Shown: positions 18,027-27,171 of the stretch, piece by piece
Numbering within the stretch: the first letter of the stretch is position 1
How the letters are laid out: every line of letters begins with the position of its first letter
Assembly: GCF_039673065.1 (NCBI RefSeq)
Contig: NZ_JBDJKW010000005.1
Span: forward strand, 62,001-126,000
Length of the DNA: 64,000 nucleotides
Source: Allobosea sp039673065
GTDB lineage: Bacteria > Pseudomonadota > Alphaproteobacteria > Rhizobiales > Beijerinckiaceae
Reading direction: 5' to 3'
Notes under the pieces: model-generated
The model's input: the letters and a program-made list of their open reading frames with translations, nothing else
Database searches by the model: none
What the model was told of the DNA's origin: nothing
Program-made: the position numbers and the translations under genes

Positions 18027-19160
18027 TCAGCGGGAGCCCCCGTATTGCGGCAGCGGCGGCCGCCCGCCGAAGATGAACTGCTGCGGATTACGCTGCAGGT
18101 TGCGCAGCGTCCGGTCGAGATCGGAGAGCGTGCGCCGCCCGTCGGCCGCCAGCGATTCGAAATCGCGCAGGCCCGGGCCGGTAAAGCGGTTGATGCCGGT
18201 GGTGATCTCGGCGGTGCGCTTGTCGAGATTGTCGGCGAGCACGCGGATCGACTTGGCGGCGTTGCCGACCTCGGCGAGCGCGCCCTGCCCGTCCTCGGCG
18301 TTGAGGAAGGACTGGGCGGCCTTGAGCACGCCCTCGACCTGGTCGGCCGCGCGGTTGAGCTTCTCGGTGATCGAGGCGACCTCGCGCACCGTCTTCGAGA
18401 CGTCGGCGCTGGAACCGCCGAGGGCCGCGGTGAACTTGTCGATATTGTCGACGATGCCGGCGATCTTCTTCTGGTCGATGGCGCGCACCGTGGCGGTGAG
18501 CTCCTCGCTGAGCGTACCCAACTTCTGGGTGAGCGGGCTGATCGTCTCGGCGATCTGGCCGAAGCTCGCCATCAGCTTGTCGACGCCGTCGGCATTGTTG
18601 CCGAGCGCGCTCGAGAACTTCTCGACATTGCGGACGGTGGTGCTGATCGAGCCGGCGTTCTCCTTGATCAGCCCGTCCAGGCTGCCCAGCACCTCGTCGG
18701 CCTTGCGGGCGACGTTGCGGACCGATTCGATGATGTCCTGGAACTCGGAACGCTCGGCATAGATGGTCGGCAGCGGCTCGCCCGGCTGGGCCTGCAGCAC
18801 GGCGGCATCCGAATCGCCGCCGATCAGCTGCAGCGCCACGACGCCGGCCAGGCCCTGCGCCTCGATGCGGGCGCGGGTGTCGACGCGCAGCGGCGTGGTG
18901 CTCTCGACCTCGATGACGCCGTAGATGCGGCGCGGATCGTCGGGCTGCAGCCCGATCTGCTTGACCTCGCCGACGCGCAGGCCGTTGAACAGCACGCTGG
19001 AGCCGCGGCCGAGGCCGGTTACAGAGCCGGTGAACACCACGCGGACATCCTGCTTGCGGCCGGTGCCGGTGCTGCTGAACCAGAAGGCGAAACCGAACAT
19101 CGCCGCGATCACCGCCAGCGTGAACAGCCCGACAAGAGCGTAATTGGCGCGCGACTCCAT
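18027..19160 (-). CDS. mlaD: MCE-family phospholipid transport protein (MlaD-like)
   Basis: A 377-residue protein. One N-terminal transmembrane helix (about residues 7-29), then the MCE domain (about 38-115, DVRVVFTGSVTGLGRGSSVLFNGLRVGEVKQI), then a long helical region with heptad-like repeats to about residue 350 and the conserved ending LRNLQRNPQQFIFGG. It is longer than E. coli MlaD (183 residues), as is common in alphaproteobacteria. It binds lipid in the periplasm as a hexamer attached to the MlaE/MlaF transporter. It starts 8 nt after mlaF, so it is co-transcribed. Confidence 0.93.
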   Translation of the reverse strand: MESRANYALVGLFTLAVIAAMFGFAFWFSSTGTGRKQDVRVVFTGSVTGLGRGSSVLFNGLRVGEVKQIGLQPDDPRRIYGVIEVESTTPLRVDTRARIEAQGLAGVVALQLIGGDSDAAVLQAQPGEPLPTIYAERSEFQDIIESVRNVARKADEVLGSLDGLIKENAGSISTTVRNVEKFSSALGNNADGVDKLMASFGQIAETISPLTQKLGTLSEELTATVRAIDQKKIAGIVDNIDKFTAALGGSSADVSKTVREVASITEKLNRAADQVEGVLKAAQSFLNAEDGQGALAEVGNAAKSIRVLADNLDKRTAEITTGINRFTGPGLRDFESLAADGRRTLSDLDRTLRNLQRNPQQFIFGGRPPLPQYGGSR

Positions 19161-19168
19161 GGTGCCGT

Positions 19169-19999
19169 TCAGGTCCTCATGTCTTGCTTGGGCAGGCGCG
19201 CCAGCGCCCGTTCGCCACCGAAATAGGCCTTCAACCAGGGATGGTCCGACGCCAGCATGGTCGCCAGCGGTCCCACCGCGATGACATGCTTGTCGGCCAG
19301 CGCCGCGATCCTGTCGCAGGCGACGAAAAGACTGTCGAGGTCATGGGTTACCATGAACACGGTCAGGCCCAAAGTCTGCTTCAGCGTCATGATCAGCGCG
19401 TCGAACTCCGCCGCGCCGACCGGATCGAGCCCGGATGTCGGCTCGTCGAGGAAGACGATCTCGGGGTCGAGGGCGAGCGCGCGCGCCAGGGCCGCGCGCT
19501 TGATCATGCCGCCCGAGAGCTCGGAGGGCGACTTGTCGGCGGCGTCCGGGTTGAGGCCGACCATCTCGAGCTTGAGCATGGCGAGCTCGTCCATCAGCCG
19601 GGGCGAGAGCTGGAGATATTCGCGCATCGGCACCTGGATGTTCTGCTTGACGCTGAGCGCCGAGAACAGCGCGCCGTGCTGGAACATCACGCCGAAGCGG
19701 CGCTCGAGCCGGCTGCGATGGCTGCTGTCAAGCTTGTCGACATCCTCGCCGAAGACCTCGATCGTGCCACGCTGCTTGCGCACAAGGCCGAGAATGGTGC
19801 GGGTCAGCACCGACTTGCCGGTGCCCGAGCCGCCGACGAAGCCCAGGATCTCGCCGCGCCTGACGTCGAGGTCGAGCCCGTCCATGATGACCTTGTCGCC
19901 GAACGCGACCTTGAGGTCGCGCACGCGGATCACCGCCTCCTGCCCGTCCTCGGGATCGGGCTGGGCCGTGCCGGCCTGAAGCTGCGAATCGTCACGCAT
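19169..19999 (-). CDS. mlaF: Mla-type lipid ABC transporter ATP-binding protein
   Basis: A 276-residue ATPase. Walker A is GGSGTGKS near residue 58, the signature is LSGGMIKRAALARALALDPEIVFLDEPTSGLDPVGAAEFD, exactly the MlaF/Ttg2A-type block, and the H-loop is FMVTHDLDSLF. It powers phospholipid movement by MlaE. Gene order is mlaE, mlaF, mlaD, lipoprotein with gaps of about 10 nt. The extended N-terminus (about 25 polar residues before VIRVRDLKVAFGD) is ordinary for the group. Confidence 0.95.
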   Translation of the reverse strand: MRDDSQLQAGTAQPDPEDGQEAVIRVRDLKVAFGDKVIMDGLDLDVRRGEILGFVGGSGTGKSVLTRTILGLVRKQRGTIEVFGEDVDKLDSSHRSRLERRFGVMFQHGALFSALSVKQNIQVPMREYLQLSPRLMDELAMLKLEMVGLNPDAADKSPSELSGGMIKRAALARALALDPEIVFLDEPTSGLDPVGAAEFDALIMTLKQTLGLTVFMVTHDLDSLFVACDRIAALADKHVIAVGPLATMLASDHPWLKAYFGGERALARLPKQDMRT

Positions 20000-20009
20000 C
20001 GGGATCCGC

Positions 20010-21155
20010 TCAGAAATTGATCGAGGCGAAGAACATGGCGAACAGGCCGTCGACGACGATCACCATGAAGATCGCCTTCACCACCGAGGCGGTGACCTGC
20101 CGGCCGAGCGATTCGGCCGAGCCCTTGACGGCGAGCCCCTCGATCGAGGCGATCAGGCCGATCATGAAGGCCATGAACGGCGCCTTGATCAGGCCCACCG
20201 CGAAATGCTTCCAGGTGATCACCGATTTCAGGCGCTCGACGAAGGTGTCGAGCCCGATGCCGCCATAGAGCCAGGAGACCAGCCCGGCGCCGAACAGCCC
20301 CGACATGGTCGAGATGAAGGTGAGGATCGGCAGCGAGATCACCAGCGCCATGATGCGCGGCACCACCAGCACCTCGATCGGGTCGAGCCCCATCACCCGC
20401 AGCGCGTCGATCTCCTCGCGCATCTTCATCGAGCCGATCTCGGCGGTGAAAGCCGAGCCCGAGCGGCCGGCGACCATGATCGAGGTCAGCAGCACCGCGA
20501 GCTCGCGCAGGATCAGGATGCCGGTGAGGTTCACCACGAAGACGGTCGCGCCGAACTGCTGGAGCTGGAAGATGCCCTGCTGGGCGACGATGCAGCCGAC
20601 CAGGAACGAGATCAGGATGATGATCGGCGCGCCGCTGAAGGCGATCAGCTCGATCTGGTTGACCAGCGAGGGGCCGCGGAAGCGGCGCGGGCCGAGCAGC
20701 ACGCTGAGGCAGGCGGTCATCACCTCGCCGAGGAACACCGCGCCGCCGACCATGTCGCGGCCGAAGCGCGTCACCGCGCGTCCGACATTGGCGAGGATGT
20801 CGACGGGGCCGAGCACGGTACTCGGCGGCTGATAGTCGGCCGGGTTGAGGCTGACCTCCTCCATCAGCGTGGCGTGGGCCGGCTGGCTGGTGGTCAGGCT
20901 GACCTCGGCGCCGCCCTCCTGCGCGGTGCGCTCGAGGCGGCGCAGCAGATAGGCGCCCAGCGTGTCGAGCCGGGCGATGCCGGAGAGGTCGAGCTGCGCG
21001 GTCGCGACCGCCTGCACGCGCGCGGCGATCTCCGCCACAAGCGGTTCGAGGCGGGGCGCCTGCACGGCCGTCCAGTCCCCGGAGAGGGTGATCGCGAGGG
21101 CGCCACTCTCGTCACGATAGGCCGCCTGCGGCTCGGCGTCGTCGGCGACAGCCAT
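20010..21155 (-). CDS. mlaE: Mla-type lipid ABC transporter permease with fused N-terminal STAS domain
   Basis: A 381-residue protein in two parts. Residues about 18-115 form a STAS domain (ALAITLSGDWTAVQAPRLEPLVAEI, LDLSGIARLDTLGAYLLRRL), the job done by the separate MlaB in E. coli. Residues about 135-381 are the MlaE permease with about five to six helices and the family motif ELAVLLTSIMVAGRSGSAFTAEIGSMKMREEIDALRVMGLDPI. The ATG at 21155 is chosen over one 25 codons upstream because the protein then starts right before the STAS fold. It begins the mlaEFD-lipoprotein set and lies 28 nt after the upstream MFS gene. Confidence 0.93.
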   Translation of the reverse strand: MAVADDAEPQAAYRDESGALAITLSGDWTAVQAPRLEPLVAEIAARVQAVATAQLDLSGIARLDTLGAYLLRRLERTAQEGGAEVSLTTSQPAHATLMEEVSLNPADYQPPSTVLGPVDILANVGRAVTRFGRDMVGGAVFLGEVMTACLSVLLGPRRFRGPSLVNQIELIAFSGAPIIILISFLVGCIVAQQGIFQLQQFGATVFVVNLTGILILRELAVLLTSIMVAGRSGSAFTAEIGSMKMREEIDALRVMGLDPIEVLVVPRIMALVISLPILTFISTMSGLFGAGLVSWLYGGIGLDTFVERLKSVITWKHFAVGLIKAPFMAFMIGLIASIEGLAVKGSAESLGRQVTASVVKAIFMVIVVDGLFAMFFASINF

Positions 21156-21183
21156 GTAGCTCCGTCCGTTCCCCGCGGAAATA

Positions 21184-22380
21184 CTATGCTCGCCCCCGGC
21201 CTGTATCGCTGCGCAGACGCGCGATGGCAAGCAGGGCGAGGCCGCTTCCGGCCGCGGCGACCGGAATCATCGCAAAAAACGCGCCGGCCTCGAAGGTGCG
21301 GTAGAGATAGCCGGCGAGCACGGTCAGGCTGCCCATGGCCAGGGCGGCAGCCGCGACGAGGCGACCCTGCGCCGCGGCGCGCCGGCCCGCCGGCGCCAGC
21401 GCGGACACGGCGGCCAGCGCGCCCATATGCGTGCAGGCGAAGGTGACTCCGTGCAGGAGCTGAAGCAGCACGGTCACGGCGAAGCCGGGCTCCGCCGCCA
21501 TCAGCCCGAATCGCAACATGGCGGCGAGCCCCCCGAGCGCGATCCAGCGCAGCCCGCCGGTACCGAGCGAAACGATACGCCCGGCGACGAGGAAGACCGC
21601 GATCTCGGCGACGACGGCGACGGCCCAGAGCTGGCCGATCTGCTCGTCGCCGATGCCAAGCCGGCGCCAGTGCAGCGAGCCGAAGGCGTAGAGCGCCGCA
21701 TGGCTGGCGTTGACCAGCGCCGCGGCGAAGATGACGAACCAGAACACCGGCGGAAAGCGCCGGGACGAGGGCGTGCCGCCCTCCCCGGCTGCGAGGTCGA
21801 GCGGCGGCGGCCGCGGCGCCTGCAGAGCGGCGAGCGCGGCGAGCAGGCTGCAGCCGGCGAGCACGAAGGGAATCGGCCAGGCGCCGTGGCGGGCGACGAG
21901 ATAGCCGCCGAGCAGGTTGCAGAGCACGAAGGCGACCGAGCCCCAGAGCCGCACCTTGCCGTAGTCGATGCGCCAGCCGGCGCGCACCTGCGCGGTGGTG
22001 AGGATGTCGGCGAGCGGCACCACGCCCGAGAGCGCGACCGCCGCCAGCGTGGTGCCGAGCGCGATCGGCAGCAGCCCGTCGAGCCCCGCCAGGCCGAGAT
22101 AGGCCGCCGCGGCGCACGCATTGAGCAGGGCGAGCAGCAGGACCGGCGGCAGATGCCGGTCGGCCAGGCCGGTGATCCAGGAGGCGGCGACGACGCGCAC
22201 CAGGATCGGTACCGCCAGAACATAGCCGATCTCGACGTCGCCGAGCCCCTTGGAGCCGAGCCAGACCGGGAAGAACGGCATGTAGAATCCGATGCCGGCG
22301 AAGCTCGTCGCCTGCATCAGCGAGAGACGGCCCGCCAGGAAGGCGGGCGGACCGGCCCGGTTCGGATCAGGGGAGGACAT
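21184..22380 (-). CDS. MFS transporter, 3-phenylpropionate permease-like (MFS_1-like)
   Basis: A 398-residue membrane protein with about twelve helices. It starts like HcaT/LacY-type MFS_1-like proteins (SLMQATSFAGIGFYMPFFPVWLGSKGLGDVEIGYVLAVPILVRV) and has the conserved RLWGSVAFVLCNLLGGYL stretch of that family near residue 145. HcaT is a putative aromatic acid permease in E. coli, but members are functionally diverse. It is 28 nt upstream of mlaE on the same strand and might be part of the same transcript. Substrate unknown. Confidence 0.8.
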   Translation of the reverse strand: MSSPDPNRAGPPAFLAGRLSLMQATSFAGIGFYMPFFPVWLGSKGLGDVEIGYVLAVPILVRVVAASWITGLADRHLPPVLLLALLNACAAAAYLGLAGLDGLLPIALGTTLAAVALSGVVPLADILTTAQVRAGWRIDYGKVRLWGSVAFVLCNLLGGYLVARHGAWPIPFVLAGCSLLAALAALQAPRPPPLDLAAGEGGTPSSRRFPPVFWFVIFAAALVNASHAALYAFGSLHWRRLGIGDEQIGQLWAVAVVAEIAVFLVAGRIVSLGTGGLRWIALGGLAAMLRFGLMAAEPGFAVTVLLQLLHGVTFACTHMGALAAVSALAPAGRRAAAQGRLVAAAALAMGSLTVLAGYLYRTFEAGAFFAMIPVAAAGSGLALLAIARLRSDTGRGRA

Positions 22381-22483
22381 GCCCGCCGCAGCGATTTCTT
22401 AAACAATCACCCGGCACCGTGCCGTTTGGGCATCTTGGGGCGGCGCGTCGCGATTCGGCCAGCCCACGGAGAGCAGGCTAGCC

Positions 22484-23266
22484 ATGAGCGATACGCGATC
22501 GCTGACTCCGCTCAGCGAGATGGACTACGAGGCCATCGCCGCCGCCGTGATGGAGACGGGGCGCGGCCGCTGGTTCCTCGCCGAATACGCCCGCCGCAAC
22601 CGCCAGGCCGACACCACCGCCGTGCTCGCGGCGATCGAGCGGCTCGACAGCTTCGTCCGCGAGGCCGCAGGCGGCGGCGAGGCGGGCGGCGAGACCCCCA
22701 CGCGTCCCGCCGTGGACGACGGCACCGGGCTGAGCGCACATGTGCAGGACTGCACCGCCCGCATTCTCTCCGCCGTCGAGGACATCCAGGAAGCCGCCTG
22801 GTCGCTGCGCGAGAGCGGCGGCGCCGGCGAGATCTGCGACCGGATCGACCGGCGCAGCACCGTGATCCATCTGGCGGCCTCGGCGATCGAGGCCGTCGCC
22901 GCCCGGCTCGGCCGCCTGCCGGCCCAGCCGGCGCTGCCGATGCCCGCCATGGCGGTCGCCGGCGCGCGTGGCATGGCTCGGCACTCGCCGACCGACCCGG
23001 CCGATATCGACGTGGTCGAGGTCGAGACACAGGCGCGCATGCCGCTGACAGACGGCGCGCCTTCGCACCATGCGCGGCTACGGCGACGCGGTAGCTCGCT
23101 GGTCAGCGAGCGCGACCTGCTGCTGGCGGAACCGGGCGCCGAGCCGGAGCCCCTGCCCGAGGAGCCGGCGGCGACCTCGGCCAGTGTCGATGTCAGCTAT
23201 TCGGAAGCCGACCTGCGGGCGATCGGCGCGCTGCCAGTGCAGGACCGGCTGCGCTTCTTCGCCTGA
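22484..23266 (+). CDS. Conserved hypothetical protein with a GRWFLAEYARRNR N-terminal motif
   Basis: A 260-residue soluble protein. The first 60 residues (LSEMDYEAIAAAVMETGRGRWFLAEYARRNRQADT) form a motif that I recall from many uncharacterised alphaproteobacterial proteins, some with CheZ-like middle regions. The middle (ILSAVEDIQEAAWSLRESG) is helical; residues 150-235 are low-complexity and Pro/Glu rich; the end (LRAIGALPVQDRLRFFA) is a short conserved-looking helix. No catalytic motif is seen. It is divergent from the MFS gene and converges on the ABC permease. Function unknown. Confidence 0.75.
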   Translation: MSDTRSLTPLSEMDYEAIAAAVMETGRGRWFLAEYARRNRQADTTAVLAAIERLDSFVREAAGGGEAGGETPTRPAVDDGTGLSAHVQDCTARILSAVEDIQEAAWSLRESGGAGEICDRIDRRSTVIHLAASAIEAVAARLGRLPAQPALPMPAMAVAGARGMARHSPTDPADIDVVEVETQARMPLTDGAPSHHARLRRRGSSLVSERDLLLAEPGAEPEPLPEEPAATSASVDVSYSEADLRAIGALPVQDRLRFFA

Positions 23267-23304
23267 GCGGCCAGGGCGGCCCGTCGCTGCCCGTGCCCGC
23301 TCAG
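23263..23304. terminator. Inverted repeat bracketing two convergent stop codons
   Basis: CTGAGCGG and CCGCTCAG flank a 26-nt GC-rich loop that itself can fold. Each arm contains the stop codon of one of the two facing genes. No T tract. Same design as at 7013 and 8870. Confidence 0.35.
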
Positions 23305-24170
23305 CTCTCGCGCTTCAGCGCGCTCTCGTGCCAGCGCCGCAGCAGCAGATGCGAGATCGTGCTGGTCGCCAGGAAGATCGCCACGCCTGTCAGCGAGATC
23401 ATCAGCAGCGCCGCGAAGACGCGCGGAATCTTGAGCTGGTAGCCCGATTCCAGGATGCGGTAAGCCAGACCCGATTCCGAGCCGCCGGTGCCGGCGACGA
23501 ACTCGGCGACGACTGCGCCGATCAGCGCCAGCCCGCCCGAGATCTTCAGCCCGGCGAGGAAATAGGGCAGTGCGGCCGGCAGCTTGAGATAGCGCAGCGT
23601 CTGCCAGCGCGTGGCGCCGTTCAGCCGGAAATAGTCGACGAGGTTGTGATCGGCCGAGTTCAGCCCGAGGATCGTGTTGGACAGGATCGGGAAGAAGGCG
23701 ACGAGCCAGGCGCAGATCAGCAGCGACAGGTTGATGTCGCCGGCCCAGATGATGATCAGCGGCGCGATGGCGACGACCGGCGTCACCTGCAGGATCACCG
23801 CATAGGGCAGCAGCGCCATCTCCAGCCATTTCGACTGGGTGAACAGCACCGCCAGCGAGACGCCGACGATCACCGCCGCCGCCAGCGCCAGGAAGGTGAT
23901 GCGCAGCGTGATCAGCAGCGAGCCGAACAGCGTGCCCCAGTCGGCGACCAGCGTTTCGCCGATCAGGACAGGGCCGGGCAGCACATAGGCCGGCACGGCA
24001 TACCAGCGCACCAGGAACTCCCAGAGGCCGAGCACCACCACGCCGATGGCGAAGGGGGCGAGGATGCGCGGCCAGACCTCGGTCGAGACGCCGAGCACGC
24101 GCCGCTCGACGCTGGCGACGGGCCTGGCTTCGGCGTCGGTGCCGTCATGCGGCACGGCAGGCGTGCTCAT
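23301..24170 (-). CDS. ABC transporter permease, SsuC/TauC/ThiX type
   Basis: A 289-residue inner-membrane permease. The ATG at 24170 overlaps the stop of the ATPase gene (ATGA), fixing the start. About six helices are visible, with the EAA-type loop DYFRLNGATRWQTLRYLKLPAALPYFLAGLKISGGLALIGAVVAEFVAG near residues 195-245, characteristic of nitrate/sulfonate/taurine/pyrimidine importers. Together with the neighbouring ATPase and binding protein it makes one importer. The substrate is uncertain; the divergent creatininase-family gene suggests a nitrogenous amide or heterocycle. Confidence 0.9.
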   Translation of the reverse strand: MSTPAVPHDGTDAEARPVASVERRVLGVSTEVWPRILAPFAIGVVVLGLWEFLVRWYAVPAYVLPGPVLIGETLVADWGTLFGSLLITLRITFLALAAAVIVGVSLAVLFTQSKWLEMALLPYAVILQVTPVVAIAPLIIIWAGDINLSLLICAWLVAFFPILSNTILGLNSADHNLVDYFRLNGATRWQTLRYLKLPAALPYFLAGLKISGGLALIGAVVAEFVAGTGGSESGLAYRILESGYQLKIPRVFAALLMISLTGVAIFLATSTISHLLLRRWHESALKRES

Positions 24171-24985
24171 GAGCCGATCGCCTCCTTGAGCTTGCCGGAG
24201 GCGAGCCGGCAGAGCCGCGCGTAATCCCCCGAGGTCCGGAACAGTTCGTCGCGCGGATAGGGCGCGGAGACATCGAGATCGGCCATGACGCGCCCGGGAC
24301 GCGCCGCCATCACCACGATGCGCTGCGAGAGATAGACCGACTCGAACACCGAATGCGTGACGAAGACCGCGGTGAAGCGCTCCTTCCACCACAGGCCGAG
24401 CAGGTCGTCGTTGAGGCGATGGCGGGTGATCTCGTCGAGCGCCGCGAAGGGCTCGTCCATCAGCAGGATCTTGGGGCGCAGCACCAGCGCGCGCGCGATC
24501 GAGACGCGCATCTTCATGCCGCCCGAAAGCTCGCGCGGATAGGATTTCTCGAAGCCCTTGAGCCCGACCAGCGCCAGCATCTCGGCGGCGCGGTCGCGCG
24601 CCTCGTCGAGCGGCACATGCCGCAGCTTGAGCGGCAGCATGACGTTGGAGAGCGTGTCAGCCCAGGGCATCAGGGTCGGGTCCTGGAAGACGAAGCCCAG
24701 CCCCCTGCCCTCGCCGGGCTTGCCGCCCGCTTCCGCCGGCCAGTCGATCGACCCTTCCGAGGGCGCCGCCAGGCCGGCGATCATCCGCAGCAGGGTGGAC
24801 TTGCCGCAACCCGACGGGCCTAGCAGGCTGACGAACTCACCCGATGCGAGATCGAGATGAACGTCGCGCACCGCGAGCGTGCCGTTTCCGAAGCGCTTGG
24901 AAACATGGCGGATGGAAACCAGCGGCGTGCCGTCGCCGACGCCCGACGCCGTACCCGCCGCCGGGCGATTGGAAGACGTGTCCAA
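24167..24985 (-). CDS. ABC transporter ATP-binding protein, SsuB/TauB/ThiZ type
   Basis: A 272-residue ATPase. Walker A GPSGCGKST near residue 56, Q-loop FVFQDPTLMPWADTLSNVMLPLKL, signature LSGGMKMRVSIARALVLRPKILLMDEPFAALDEITRHRLNDDLL, H-loop FVTHSVFESVYLSQRIVVMAARPGR. The MKMRVS variant signature is common in pyrimidine, taurine and sulfonate importers. It lies between the binding protein (47 nt upstream) and permease (4-nt overlap) genes in one operon. Confidence 0.92.
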   Translation of the reverse strand: MDTSSNRPAAGTASGVGDGTPLVSIRHVSKRFGNGTLAVRDVHLDLASGEFVSLLGPSGCGKSTLLRMIAGLAAPSEGSIDWPAEAGGKPGEGRGLGFVFQDPTLMPWADTLSNVMLPLKLRHVPLDEARDRAAEMLALVGLKGFEKSYPRELSGGMKMRVSIARALVLRPKILLMDEPFAALDEITRHRLNDDLLGLWWKERFTAVFVTHSVFESVYLSQRIVVMAARPGRVMADLDVSAPYPRDELFRTSGDYARLCRLASGKLKEAIGS

Positions 24986-25032
24986 ACTCAGTGGTCCCGC
25001 TCTCTGTTGATCCCGCCGGTCGCGGCCGGCCC

Positions 25033-26061
25033 TCAGGCCTTGCCGATGCCCTTGTTGACGAAGTCGAGGGTGTAGGCCTTGGCGATGTCGACGCCCGACG
25101 GCACCACGCCGGTCTCGTTCATCGTCTTGTAGAAGCGGGCCCAGCGGGCGTCGCTCATCGCGCCGAGGCCGAGCGTCTCGGCGTCGCCCGAGCGGATGAT
25201 GCCGTACTCGTTCATCACCTTGAGCGCGTAGGCGAGCTTCGCGGCGTCCATGTCGGGATTGTCCTTGAGGATGCGGGCATTGGCCGCGGCGATCCCCTCG
25301 CCGCCCTTGATGTACTCAGCCCAGCCCTCGAGCGTCGCGTCGACGAAGCGCTGCAGCACCTCCTTGCGCTCGCCGACCATCTTCCGGGAGGTAGTGATGG
25401 TGGTGTTGTAGTTCTCGAAGCCGGCATCGGCGAGCAGGTGCACCACCGGATCGATGCCGGCCTGGCGGATGACATAGGGCTCCGAGGAGAGATAGCCCTG
25501 CTGCGTCACCGTCTTGTCGGCGAGGAAGGGGGCCATGTTGTAGGTGTAGGGACGGACCTGCTCGTCCTTGTAGCCGAACTTCTGCTTGAGGAACGGCCAG
25601 AAGGCGACACGGCCCTGTGCCGCGATCAGGATCGGCTTGCCCTTGAGGTCGGCCAGCGTGTCGTTGCCCTGCCCCGGATGCGAGATCAGCACCTGCGGGT
25701 CCTTCTGGAAGATCGCCGCGACGCAGAGGAAGGGCAGATTCTCGGCGGCGAAATGCAGCGCCTCGAGCGAGTTACCCATGATCATGTCGACGCGGCCGCC
25801 CATCAGCAGCTGGGTCGGGTTCTGCTGCGGCCCGCCCGGGCGGATATCCACCTCGAGGCCGTACTTCTTGTAGATGCCGTTGCCCGCCGCGAGATAGAAG
25901 CCGCCATGCTCGGCCTGGGCGCGCCAGTTGGTCTGGTAGCTGACCTTGTCGAGCGTCTGCGCGTTGACGCGCGCACCCGGCATCGGCACCAGCATCGAGG
26001 CGGCGGTGCCACCGAGAAGACCGAGCGCGGCGCGCCGGTCGAGACGGTACTTCATCGTCAT
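25033..26061 (-). CDS. ABC transporter substrate-binding protein, NMT1/SsuA/ThiY family
   Basis: A 342-residue periplasmic protein. The N-terminus has a twin-arginine-like signal (LDRRAALGLLGGTAASMLVPMPGARVNAQ) with cleavage likely near residue 35. The mature part begins DKVSYQTNWRAQAEHGGFYLAAGNGIYKKYGLEVDI, the standard opening of NMT1/THI5-like binding proteins, which bind pyrimidines, sulfonates, riboflavin or formylaminopyrimidines. It is the first gene of the binding protein-ATPase-permease operon and is divergent from a creatininase-family gene. Ligand not predictable from motifs I can see. Confidence 0.9.
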   Translation of the reverse strand: MTMKYRLDRRAALGLLGGTAASMLVPMPGARVNAQTLDKVSYQTNWRAQAEHGGFYLAAGNGIYKKYGLEVDIRPGGPQQNPTQLLMGGRVDMIMGNSLEALHFAAENLPFLCVAAIFQKDPQVLISHPGQGNDTLADLKGKPILIAAQGRVAFWPFLKQKFGYKDEQVRPYTYNMAPFLADKTVTQQGYLSSEPYVIRQAGIDPVVHLLADAGFENYNTTITTSRKMVGERKEVLQRFVDATLEGWAEYIKGGEGIAAANARILKDNPDMDAAKLAYALKVMNEYGIIRSGDAETLGLGAMSDARWARFYKTMNETGVVPSGVDIAKAYTLDFVNKGIGKA

Positions 26062-26267
26062 GGCCGTTCCCTTCGGTCTTTGCGGCGGCGGCCGGGCCAG
26101 AGGCCTCCCGGGCGGCTCGCCGTTCCGCCCTCTATGCCATGGTGACGGCGCAGGCGGAATGCTTCGCGCGCGGTTTTCACAAGGCAGGGCACGCGTGCAA
26201 CACGCTTCCTTCGCGCTCCGCCATCGCTATGCTCGCGCCGCTTGCAAGACAGGACGAGACCACGACC

Positions 26268-27068
26268 ATGACCGCGCGCTTCTGGGGCGACCTCAAGACC
26301 ACCGATTTCGCAGCCCTCTCGCCCGAGCGCACGGTGGCGGTGCTGCCGCTGGCGGCGATCGAGCAGCACGGCCCGCATCTTCCCGTCTCGGTCGACACCT
26401 CCGTGATGGACGCGATGCTGGCGCTGGCCATGCCGCAGGTTCCGGCCGGGCTCGATGTGCTGGTGCTGCCGACGCAGGCGGTCTGCAAGTCGAACGAGCA
26501 CCTGCATTCGCCGGGCACGCTGACCGTCTCGTGGGAGAGCGCGATCCGCAGCTGGCTGGAGATCGGCGAGAGCGTTCGCCGCGCCGGCCTGCGCAAGCTG
26601 GTGCTCGTCACCTCCCATGGCGGCAATGTCGACCCGATGAAGGTGGTCGCGCGCGAATTGCGGGTGACGCAGGGCATGGCGGTCGTCACCACCTCCTGGA
26701 GCGGTTTCGGCCTGCCCGACGGGCTCTATGACGAATTCGACGCCCGCCACGGCATCCATGGCGGCGATGTCGAGACCTCGCTGATGCTGCATTTCCGGCC
26801 AGACCTGGTCGATATGAGCGCGGCCGGCCGCTTCAAGCCGCTGACCGTGACCATGGCGGAAGAGGGCTACGCCCATCTGCGCCCGACCGGCGTGCACGCG
26901 CTGGCCTGGATGGCGCAGGACGTCCACCCGTCCGGCGCGGTCGGCGACGCAAGTCTCGCCACGGCCGCCAAGGGCAAGGCGACCGCCGAGCACCAGGCGA
27001 AGGGTTTCGTCGAACTCCTGGGCGATCTGGCGCGCTTCCCGCTCGCGACCCTGCACCGGGCCGGCTGA
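26268..27068 (+). CDS. Creatininase-family amidohydrolase
   Basis: A 266-residue cytoplasmic hydrolase. The start at 26268 (MTARFWGDLKTTDFAAL) is favoured over an upstream ATG at 26139 that would add 43 residues of non-conserved sequence. Metal-binding motifs of the family are present: IEQHGPHLPVSVDT near residues 27-40, TSHGGN near 115, and HGGDVETS near 160. Creatininase homologues open cyclic or linear amides, including creatinine and riboflavin or F420 pathway formamides. The divergent ABC importer suggests it acts on the imported compound. A GCACGCGTGC palindrome at 26189-26198 lies in the shared promoter region. Confidence 0.88.
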   Translation: MTARFWGDLKTTDFAALSPERTVAVLPLAAIEQHGPHLPVSVDTSVMDAMLALAMPQVPAGLDVLVLPTQAVCKSNEHLHSPGTLTVSWESAIRSWLEIGESVRRAGLRKLVLVTSHGGNVDPMKVVARELRVTQGMAVVTTSWSGFGLPDGLYDEFDARHGIHGGDVETSLMLHFRPDLVDMSAAGRFKPLTVTMAEEGYAHLRPTGVHALAWMAQDVHPSGAVGDASLATAAKGKATAEHQAKGFVELLGDLARFPLATLHRAG

Positions 27069-27171
27069 GGCGGCGGCGCGTCACCGGCGAGGCGCGCGGG
27101 GACGGCTTGACCTCGACAATGGTTGAGGTCCTATAGGCGCAGGCTCCGCAACCGCCCGCGCCGGAGCCGTC

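Noticed and set aside
26189..26198. GCACGCGTGC palindrome between the importer and creatininase genes listed as an operator
   Set aside because: Short GC-rich palindromes are frequent at this base composition; kept only as a side remark.
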